Below, piece by piece: positions 12,418 to 18,412 of a stretch of DNA of 18,412 bases. Source of the DNA: UMGS882 sp045598975 (GTDB lineage: Bacteria > Bacillota > Clostridia > Oscillospirales > CAG-382); NCBI GenBank assembly GCA_045598975.1, contig JAZRVE010000046.1, positions 1-18,412 of the forward strand. Reading direction: 5' to 3'. The position numbers were made by a program, and so were the translations under genes. The first letter of the stretch is position 1. Each line of letters opens with the position of its first letter. Below the pieces are notes generated by a model. That model ran no database searches and had not been told where the DNA came from. It saw only the letters and a list, made by a program, of their open reading frames with translations.

Positions 12418-13614
12418 TCAGAATCTGTTGAGAAGTTTCTTAAAACTCATATCCATACCGAGCGCACCGAGCGGAGCGGTAATGATTATTGACAAAACCG
12501 CAACCGACAAGACAATGTTTCCGCACGGAAGCCCGAGCGACAACGGCACGGAACCGATCGCCGCCTGAACGGTGGCTTTCGGCAGATACGCGATGACACA
12601 GTAAAGCTTTTCTTTTGCGTTCAGCTTGGTTCCGATCAGGCAGAGCATTACACCGAGCGAACGGAACCCGAGAGCAATCAGAATCATCACAAGTGACATA
12701 ACACCCGCCTTGATCGTGTAGCGGATATCCACTGCCGCACCGACAAGAACAAACAGGATCACTTCGGCTGCAAGCCACAACCGTCCGTATTTTTTCGACA
12801 GGTCGGATGATACCTCTTTGCGCGTCCGCATCGCAACGGTACAAGCCATACTCATTACGGCAAGCAGTCCCGAAAAAGAAACGATGCCATCAAGCCATGT
12901 TTCGATCGCCATCAGTAAAAACGCCGTTCCGAGGGTGATGATGACTTTCAGACTTTGTCTTATGGAATCACCCTTCTTATGAGCAAATTCAAACAGCCAC
13001 GCAAGAACAAACCCGAATACCGCTCCGGCAAAAATGCCGAGCAGGATGGAAACGGGAATGTTCGCAAAATCTGTTATTTTTGCCGTTCCGCCCTGTGCCA
13101 TGCCGACAAAGGATGAAAAGAGGACGATTACGAAAACATCATCGAGCGATGCGCCGGCAAGAATAAGCTGCGGAATCTGCTTGTCCGTGCCGTAGCCCTC
13201 TTCCATGAGTGATACCATTCGCGGCACTACTACCGCAGGAGATACGGCACCAAGCACCGCCCCCATTATCGCCGCTTCAAGAACGGTAAGGTGAAGCAGT
13301 GTCGGCGCAAAAGCAACAAACGCACCGATTTCGAACAGTGCCGGCAAAAAAGACATCAGGATTGCCGGTCTGCCTACTTTTTTCAGGTCGGAAATATTAA
13401 GGGAAAGCCCTGCTTTGACAAGAATGATAATCAACGCTATCTGCCGCAGTTCCGGTGAAATGCCGAGAATTGTCGGATCAAGGAAATCCAGGACATACGG
13501 CCCCAGCACAATGCCGGTGACAAGCATTCCGATGATGCGCGGAAGACGTATTTTTCGACAAATAAACGCCATGGCGAGCCCGATAAGAAAAATAAGTGCA
13601 AGTGAAGATAACAT
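12418..13614 (-). CDS. Cation:proton antiporter family (CPA) membrane protein under a fluoride riboswitch
   Basis: Integral membrane protein of 398 aa, almost entirely hydrophobic helices (about 11-13). Family features: IRLPRIIGMLVTGIVLGP near the N-terminus, GLSLN at 69-73, VSPAVVVPRM at 124-133 and ASLDD at 155-159, with paired Asp158-Asp159 at the position of the ion-binding DD pair of CPA2 antiporters. The ATG at 13614 has AAGGAGG 8 bases upstream; a longer frame starting near 13674 would begin inside the riboswitch and is rejected. Because a fluoride riboswitch precedes it, the likely role is fluoride resistance, either by fluoride export or by handling the linked proton or sodium load. 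That is inference from context; antiporter-type genes are known among fluoride riboswitch targets. No crcB or clcF gene is in view. Confidence 0.93.
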   Translation of the reverse strand: MLSSLALIFLIGLAMAFICRKIRLPRIIGMLVTGIVLGPYVLDFLDPTILGISPELRQIALIIILVKAGLSLNISDLKKVGRPAILMSFLPALFEIGAFVAFAPTLLHLTVLEAAIMGAVLGAVSPAVVVPRMVSLMEEGYGTDKQIPQLILAGASLDDVFVIVLFSSFVGMAQGGTAKITDFANIPVSILLGIFAGAVFGFVLAWLFEFAHKKGDSIRQSLKVIITLGTAFLLMAIETWLDGIVSFSGLLAVMSMACTVAMRTRKEVSSDLSKKYGRLWLAAEVILFVLVGAAVDIRYTIKAGVMSLVMILIALGFRSLGVMLCLIGTKLNAKEKLYCVIAYLPKATVQAAIGSVPLSLGLPCGNIVLSVAVLSIIITAPLGALGMDMSFKKLLNRF

Positions 13615-13632
13615 GAAAATCCTCCTTAACGC

Positions 13633-13678
13633 AAAAGGCTGACGACCTCTGCGTGTAATCATTGCAGAAGTCATCAGC
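13633..13678 (-). terminator. Riboswitch expression-platform terminator
   Basis: On the minus strand GCTGATGACTTCTGC (13678-13664) pairs with GCAGAGGTCGTCAGC (13652-13638), 15 bp with two G-U pairs, then C and four Ts. The left arm is also the 3' strand of the fluoride aptamer, so folding of the aptamer excludes the terminator. The expected effect is fluoride-dependent read-through. Confidence 0.8.
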
Positions 13679-13721
13679 TTGAAAGCAGTTCAGGTTTCCC
13701 TCGGGAGAACTTCATTCCCTT
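13662..13721 (-). promoter_or_regulatory. Fluoride riboswitch aptamer (crcB motif)
   Basis: Minus-strand GGGAATGAAGTTCTCCC (13719-13703) forms the first hairpin, GGGA/TCCC with the conserved ATG and GTTC loop, as in known crcB motifs (GGCGATGGAGTTCGCC type). AACTGCTTTCAAGC and TGATGACTTCTGC (13690-13664) supply the second stem GCT-TTCA-AGC, the conserved GATGAC, and the strand ACTTC that pairs back with GAAGT of the first loop. It begins about 3 bases after the predicted transcription start. An extra small hairpin AGG-GAAA-CCT sits between the two parts. Confidence 0.9.
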
Positions 13722-13728
13722 GACTGGT

Positions 13729-13757
13729 ATTATACTTGTTTTTTCAAAAAAAGTCAA
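13729..13757 (-). promoter_or_regulatory. Promoter of the fluoride-riboswitch antiporter transcript
   Basis: Minus-strand TTGACT (13757-13752), 17-base spacer, perfect TATAAT (13734-13729). The predicted start near 13722 leads straight into the aptamer, leaving a leader of about 108 bases. Confidence 0.85.
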
Positions 13758-13802
13758 TACTGTCCCGACAAATTCCCGCTTGCGGACAGATCGGGCAGAA
13801 AC

Positions 13803-13837
13803 AAAAAAGAGAAACGCGTGTGTGTTCCTCTTTCTCT
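13803..13837 (-). terminator. Probable terminator of the minus-strand lipoprotein gene
   Basis: Minus-strand AGAGAAA (13837-13831) pairs with TTTCTCT (13814-13808), loop 16, followed by a T-run down to 13803. The stem is short and AT-rich. It lies about 45 bases past the lipoprotein stop, just upstream of the antiporter promoter. Confidence 0.5.
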
Positions 13838-13881
13838 GTTTATGTACGGTCATGGGAGTATCTGTATGCTGCTTTTTTTGA

Positions 13882-14493
13882 TTATGAAATAGCTTCCTGC
13901 CCCACGGTATACGACCATTTCCCGTCGGCATTTTTTTGAGCACTGCACTGACCAAAGAAATAAGCGCCCAGTCCGCTGCGCCATTTTTGCGCGTCAAACG
14001 CCGTGAGTTCCGGAACCGGATCCCCTTCTTTTATAGCAGGAAGATTCCATACGGCATCTTCGTTCGTCTTTATTGAGAAGAACAGCCCCTCTTTCCAGCA
14101 TAGGTTTTCCTTATCAATAAAACCCTGTTCGCAGAGTTCTTCCCATGTTCCTGCAAGGTACGGAAGATTATGTTTTGATGCAAATTCGCTCATTACAGAA
14201 TCTTTTTCCGCTTCGGTCAAGTGAGAAAGTTCGGACAGATCGATACCGATCTGAGATATTTCGCTATTCAAGCCGGGATCAACATTCCATAAGTCTTCTA
14301 ACACTTCCAGATACAACTCACAGACGTCTTCGCGGATAGTTCCGGCATTCCCCTCAGAAACGTCAAGCTCGCCGGGATCGTTAAGTTGGTCGACTGCGGT
14401 GACAGACGGCTGGTCCCCGGTCGACCTTGTTCCGCAGCCGACAAACGAGAGCACAAGTATAAGGCAAAGTGCCGCTGATATGATCTTTTTCAT
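13882..14493 (-). CDS. Putative lipoprotein, function unknown
   Basis: 203 aa. The signal MKKIISAALCLILVLSFVGC places a lipidated Cys at C20. After it comes a low-complexity Thr/Ser/Asp-rich linker (about 21-50), then a mostly helical segment with NSEISQIGIDLSELSHLTEA, and a Trp-rich C-terminal part (FDAQKWRSGLGAYFFGQC, GKWSYTVGQ). I do not recognise a family. The ATG at 14493 has GGGAGG 8 bases upstream; the frame is open further upstream but without a better start. It is divergent from the subtilisin-like protease gene at 14775 and could be functionally tied to it, but no sequence evidence shows this. Confidence 0.85.
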   Translation of the reverse strand: MKKIISAALCLILVLSFVGCGTRSTGDQPSVTAVDQLNDPGELDVSEGNAGTIREDVCELYLEVLEDLWNVDPGLNSEISQIGIDLSELSHLTEAEKDSVMSEFASKHNLPYLAGTWEELCEQGFIDKENLCWKEGLFFSIKTNEDAVWNLPAIKEGDPVPELTAFDAQKWRSGLGAYFFGQCSAQKNADGKWSYTVGQEAIS

Positions 14494-14571
14494 TCCGATT
14501 TCCTCCCGAAAATAAGTCTTACCTATATAGACGGAAAATCCACCAAAATGTTTCATGTTTTTTCTTTTTAT

Positions 14572-14580
14572 ACTATAACA
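14572..14580 (-). promoter_or_regulatory. Possible extended -10 promoter of the lipoprotein gene
   Basis: Minus-strand TGTTATAGT has the TGn extension plus TATAGT. No good -35 is seen. The start would lie about 75 bases before the ATG at 14493. Confidence 0.35.
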
Positions 14581-14706
14581 TTTTCTTTTCGGTTGATCTC
14601 CTGATAAAACTCTCATAGCCGAACCGGGGCGGAAAATATGTTTCTGTTCTTCAAAAGCAAAAGAACGCCCGCCGCCATGCCCGCTTCGCACGCGACCGAA
14701 TGGGCG

Positions 14707-14735
14707 TTGACGGCACGGACGATCTGTGATATACT
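14707..14735 (+). promoter_or_regulatory. Promoter of the subtilisin-like protease gene
   Basis: TTGACG (14707-14712), 17-base spacer, TATACT (14730-14735). The predicted start near 14742 gives a short leader of about 33 bases holding AAGGAG (14761-14766). Confidence 0.75.
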
Positions 14736-14774
14736 GTACTTGTAATATTATCATGTAAAAAAGGAGTCTTTTCC

Positions 14775-17700
14775 GTGAAAAAATCACTTGTTCACCTGCT
14801 TTGCGCACTCTGTGTGCTCACGGCGCTGATAACGATACCGACAACGGCGCAGACCGCCTCCCATACGGGCGACGTCATCATCTGTATGCGGGAAACGGGA
14901 ACGGCATCCCTGTCATCGGTCTCTCCGGACGAATTTTCCGCCCTTCTTTCATCGCAGACAACGGCGGAAGACCTGTTAGTCGTTCCGCCCGTCACAAACG
15001 GAGCCTCCTTACTTGACGGAAGCGCCGAAACGTACGTCATCAAGCACGTCGTGAGCGACGTCTATACGACCGAGCAGCTTATCGCGATGCTCTCGGCGCT
15101 CCCCAACGTGGAAAGCGCCGAGCCGAACGTCTGCTTTTCCCTTAACGGCTTCGGCGAGCAGGACATCGAGGGCGATCCCCTCTTCCGGGATCGGGTATCA
15201 TACGAGGACTATACCGCTCTGCAATGGGGCTTTTCCGATGAATACAGCCCATACAGCATGGACGTCCCCGGCTGGAACGATCCGACCAATATCAACGCCT
15301 GCGGCGTCATCGCGGTGCTCGATTCCGGCGTGGATTACACGCACCCCGACCTCGACGACGTCATGTGGGACGAGGGACTTGCCTATCCGGCGCTCACGGC
15401 GCTCGGCGGCGGAAAATACGGTTACTGCGTCTGCGGCGACGATCCTTCCGATCCGATGGACATCATCTCGCACGGCACGCACTGTGCCGGCATCATCGCG
15501 GCGGAATGGAACGACTTCGGCACCAGCGGCATCGCCAACGGCGTCCGCATCATGGCGGTCAAGGCGGGCAATTCCACGCTCTTTATGTCGGATATTCTGA
15601 AAGGCTATCAGTATATCCTTACCGCCAAAGCAAGCGGCGTCAACGTGGTGGCAGTCAACAATTCCTGGGGCGGGATATGGCTGTATCCCGCCGTTGATCT
15701 TGCCGTGAAGGCGCTCGGAGAAGCAGGTATCGTCAGCGTGTTTGCCTCCGGCAATTTCGGTTTTGACGGCGATACGATGTCGATTTCTTCATCTACTCTG
15801 AAAAGCAATCCGTACGCCGTTACGGTCAACGCCTCCGATACGTACGGCGCTTTGGCGGTTTTCAGCAATTACGGCAGTTATACCACCGACCTTGCGGCGC
15901 CCGGAAAGGACATCTATTCCACCATTCCCCGTGCGATGGGAGAGGCGCACCCGACGCACTATCTTGCTTTGACCGACTTTGAAAAGGACGGACAAAGCGA
16001 CTTTGCCGTAGCGGCGCTTCCGGACGGGACAGCGTTCTCCGCGGAAACCGCCTATTGCGCGACGACGGATTCCTACGCCTTAAAGATCAGCACGCCGCAG
16101 CTGATAGACGGTCTGCGTTTTTCCATACAACCGAAAGAGGGCGTTCTGACGGACGAGACCGCCGAGGCATGGAAGAATAACTCCTTCCTCAACCTGACCA
16201 TGACGCTCGCCCATGATCTGGCGGAATATCCCGACGCTGAACTGGTCGTCTCGGTATACGCCTACTGCGTTCCGGAAAACGATCCTTATGCCGAACCGCA
16301 ATACATCAAGATCGCAGACTCCGACAAAAAGGACGCCGTGCAGTCGATATCGGTGCCGCTTCTGGTACCCGTCATCCGAAACGAGAATCTGAAACAGGTA
16401 AAATACCTCCCCGCTCCGCTTTTCGGCAAGGATCTGTCAGATCCCGCTTACCGGACGTTTGACGTGTCGATCATATTGGCAGGCTATGAGGGCATCCCGG
16501 AAGAGAAGCTTTCCGTATGGCTTGATGACATCGGCATCAGCAACACGGAGACCTTTGCCTACAAATACATGAGCGGCACCTCCATGGCGACGCCCGCCGT
16601 CACGGGAGAGGTCGCTCTGCTTGCCAAAGCGTTCCCCTCCGATTCCGCCGCCAAGCGTGCGGCACGCATCGTCGCAAACGTCTCTGTTCCCGACCCCGCA
16701 CCCGAGCCTCCCTGCACGGTCATGCCGGAAAGCTCGTCGGTTTCCGGCGGCATCGCCAACGTCAGAAAGGCGCTTTCCGGGACGCAGTCCGTTCCGGTGG
16801 TAAGACGTGCCGTGCGGGAAGGCGACCGGCTTACAGTCGAAGGCTTTTTCTTCGGGAATACCGCAGGCAAAATATCGTGGAACCAAGAAGACCTGACGGC
16901 AAGCGTGCTTTCCTGGTCGGACGAATGCATAAAAGTATCCCTGCCGCAGAACAAAAACGGCGGGATGATAACCGTCACCGTCACGACATCAGACGGTCGT
17001 TCGGGGCACATGACGCTGATGATCCCGGCTGAACGGGAGCTTTATCCCCGAAAGGACGTCCTGCCGATATCGGCAGACGACTGCGCCATGTTGTCGCCTC
17101 TTGTGGCAGACGGTGCGCTGTATGCGTTTGCCGTCCCCCTGGACTGCTACCCGTTTGCCGAAAAAGCGCGCTTTGTCTGCTACCGTGACGGTCAATGGAC
17201 AGAGGGAGCGCCTCTTTCGGACGCCTTTGAACTATCGTTCGATATCTTGTGCGGGCCGAAATTTATCGACGTCGGCGGTCAGTTTATCGGTATCATGAAC
17301 AACATGAATTTCGAAAATATCCTGCTTGCCTACGACAGAGCATCCGACAGTTGGTCACGAAAGAAATTGCAGAAGGATTTTGAGGCATCGCTGGTCGGCG
17401 CTTCCCTCTTATCCTTCGGTGACGTAGTCGTCTGCGTGGACAGCTACGGCATCCTTTACGAGATCGACCCTTCGACGGCAAAAGCAAGCAAAACGGATTT
17501 TGCGCTTGCGCAATATGAAGGAGAGGCCTCCCCGAACCAGCATTATCTCTCCGCTCTTGCGCAGAAAACGTCCGAGAACACCTTCTGCGTCATATTCGGT
17601 CTGGGACCGACGTATACACCGAACGGCAACATTGAGGAAGTCACGGTAAACGTCGGTGAAACCGGCGTGCGGACGTACTCCTCCCGCATCCTGTACGAAA

Positions 17701-18299
17701 ACGTCTACCGAAACGAAGACGGCAAGGACTATTTTGCCGGATATCCGTTCGTAGGATCGAACTGGAAAGTTTTCAGCGCCGGTCAAAACGGCATTTTCGT
17801 GACGGGATTCCGTGTTGCCGACGAGACGGGACGGCTGCACGACAGTCTGTATTTTGATCTTTCGACCGGAGACGCGCGTCTGACGGACAAAAGCATTTCG
17901 TATTCGCCGCTCATCGACAACGAGATCGTCTGGATCGACCGGAATATGCTGTACGCTTATGCCAATTCACCGGAAGAAGGCGACATCGGGAACGACGTCC
18001 GATTTTTCGTGGAAGCACCGTTATATGAACTCTCGCTCGTGCCGGGCAGTGGCGACCGTTCTTACACCGTCGCGGCAAGCGGCACGGCGCCGTCGGGCGG
18101 TGTGCTGGCGGTAGCACTGTATGACCGGACGGAGAGCGGCGTACGGCTCACGGACGTGAAGGTCTATCCGCACGTTATCGGAGAAGCGGTCACGGGCGAT
18201 TTCCGCGGCAAGCAGGGCTCGCTCGTCAAAGCATTTTTCTTGGATTCGCTTTCGCTGATGAAGGCACGGTGCGCCGGTGCTGAATTGGAATTTGATTGA
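14775..18299 (+). CDS. Large secreted subtilisin-like serine protease (S8) with a long internal insertion
   Basis: Extracellular endopeptidase of 1174 aa. GTG start with AAGGAG 8 bases upstream. Signal peptide about 1-28, then an inhibitor-I9-like propeptide region (about 33-125). Catalytic triad: D183 in VLDSGVDYTHPDL, H233 in SHGTHCAGI and S603 in SGTSMATPAV; oxyanion N327 in SVFASGNFG. Between N327 and S603 lie 276 residues, against about 65 in subtilisin, so some 200 residues (about 385-590) are inserted just after LAAPGKDIYST; they look beta-rich. Residues about 673-750 resemble an IPT/TIG immunoglobulin-like domain, and about 765-1090 show repeated beta-strand patterns (FIGIMNNMNFENILLAYD, VVVCVDSYGILYEID) that suggest a propeller. 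There is no LPxTG or C-terminal membrane anchor, so it should be released or held by its accessory domains. Substrate unknown. Confidence 0.93.
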   Translation: MKKSLVHLLCALCVLTALITIPTTAQTASHTGDVIICMRETGTASLSSVSPDEFSALLSSQTTAEDLLVVPPVTNGASLLDGSAETYVIKHVVSDVYTTEQLIAMLSALPNVESAEPNVCFSLNGFGEQDIEGDPLFRDRVSYEDYTALQWGFSDEYSPYSMDVPGWNDPTNINACGVIAVLDSGVDYTHPDLDDVMWDEGLAYPALTALGGGKYGYCVCGDDPSDPMDIISHGTHCAGIIAAEWNDFGTSGIANGVRIMAVKAGNSTLFMSDILKGYQYILTAKASGVNVVAVNNSWGGIWLYPAVDLAVKALGEAGIVSVFASGNFGFDGDTMSISSSTLKSNPYAVTVNASDTYGALAVFSNYGSYTTDLAAPGKDIYSTIPRAMGEAHPTHYLALTDFEKDGQSDFAVAALPDGTAFSAETAYCATTDSYALKISTPQLIDGLRFSIQPKEGVLTDETAEAWKNNSFLNLTMTLAHDLAEYPDAELVVSVYAYCVPENDPYAEPQYIKIADSDKKDAVQSISVPLLVPVIRNENLKQVKYLPAPLFGKDLSDPAYRTFDVSIILAGYEGIPEEKLSVWLDDIGISNTETFAYKYMSGTSMATPAVTGEVALLAKAFPSDSAAKRAARIVANVSVPDPAPEPPCTVMPESSSVSGGIANVRKALSGTQSVPVVRRAVREGDRLTVEGFFFGNTAGKISWNQEDLTASVLSWSDECIKVSLPQNKNGGMITVTVTTSDGRSGHMTLMIPAERELYPRKDVLPISADDCAMLSPLVADGALYAFAVPLDCYPFAEKARFVCYRDGQWTEGAPLSDAFELSFDILCGPKFIDVGGQFIGIMNNMNFENILLAYDRASDSWSRKKLQKDFEASLVGASLLSFGDVVVCVDSYGILYEIDPSTAKASKTDFALAQYEGEASPNQHYLSALAQKTSENTFCVIFGLGPTYTPNGNIEEVTVNVGETGVRTYSSRILYENVYRNEDGKDYFAGYPFVGSNWKVFSAGQNGIFVTGFRVADETGRLHDSLYFDLSTGDARLTDKSISYSPLIDNEIVWIDRNMLYAYANSPEEGDIGNDVRFFVEAPLYELSLVPGSGDRSYTVAASGTAPSGGVLAVALYDRTESGVRLTDVKVYPHVIGEAVTGDFRGKQGSLVKAFFLDSLSLMKARCAGAELEFD

Positions 18300-18305
18300 A
18301 TTATT

Positions 18306-18339
18306 GTTGTGCCGCCGGGCTCTTGCCCGGCGGCACAAC
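18306..18339. terminator. GC-rich hairpin after the protease gene
   Basis: Perfect 15-bp inverted repeat (18306-18320 with 18325-18339) around TCTT, containing GCCGCCGGGC/GCCCGGCGGC. It starts 6 bases after the stop. No T-run follows, so termination would rely on the very stable stem. Confidence 0.65.
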
Positions 18340-18346
18340 TCCTATT

Positions 18347-18404
18347 CCCGAGCCTACGGCTCGGGGGGAAGCGATTCAACTTTTTCGTGTTGACGAAAAA
18401 GTTG
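18347..18404. repeat. Two further perfect inverted repeats at the window end
   Basis: CCCGAGCC-TAC-GGCTCGGG (18347-18365) and CAACTTTTTCGT (18377-18388) with its exact complement at 18393-18404 around GTTG. With the hairpin at 18306 they make three successive perfect palindromes in about 100 bases, probably part of a dispersed intergenic repeat. Confidence 0.75.
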
Positions 18405-18412
18405 CAAAAAGG

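Noticed and set aside
13615..13674. N-terminal extension of the antiporter gene by 20 codons
   Set aside because: It would begin in the riboswitch aptamer and translate the terminator stem; the ATG at 13614 has an excellent ribosome binding site.

Overview
This window looks like chromosome from a moderately GC-rich member of the Clostridia (Bacillota). The reasons are rpoB and rpoC of Firmicutes type, strong AAGGAG-type ribosome binding sites throughout, near-consensus sigma-A promoters, a tRNA with an encoded CCA end, Clostridia-style lipoproteins and a clostridial type of double-glycine peptide leader. An anaerobic gut Oscillospirales-like organism would fit, but that is inference. Base composition falls visibly between about 9,420 and 11,350, and again around the promoters near 13,740 and 14,560, compared with the GC-rich housekeeping genes.

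Layout. 1-592 (minus): N-terminal part of a secreted D-alanyl-D-alanine carboxypeptidase, divergent from rpoB. 937-8485: rpoB and rpoC behind their own promoter, without the usual rplL upstream or rpsL/rpsG/fusA downstream. 8582-9058: a cyclophilin. 9180-9257: tRNA-Arg(CCG), followed by a structured 160-bp segment that ends in a second copy of the tRNA 3' end. 9416-9972: long inverted repeats and an S23/four-helix-bundle gene, resembling a small IVS-like element. 10039-10213: a promoter-to-terminator unit with no convincing ORF, a candidate small RNA. 10231-11523: four small double-glycine peptide genes; three share a nearly identical 35-residue leader but have unrelated cores. 11649-12402: a small lipoprotein and a TfoX N-terminal-domain protein. 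12418-13757 (minus): a cation:proton antiporter controlled by a fluoride (crcB-motif) riboswitch with promoter, aptamer and terminator all visible. 13882-14493 (minus): an unrecognised lipoprotein. 14775-18299: a very large secreted subtilisin-like protease, followed by three perfect inverted repeats at the window end.

How the parts work together. The left half is core transcription, cell wall and protein folding. The right half is accessory: secreted peptides without maturation or export genes in view, fluoride resistance, and a large extracellular protease. The two strongest items for follow-up are the shared-leader, variable-core peptide cluster with its own promoter and possible operator, and the fluoride riboswitch in front of a CPA-type antiporter. 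The structured repeat next to the tRNA gene and the candidate small RNA come next.
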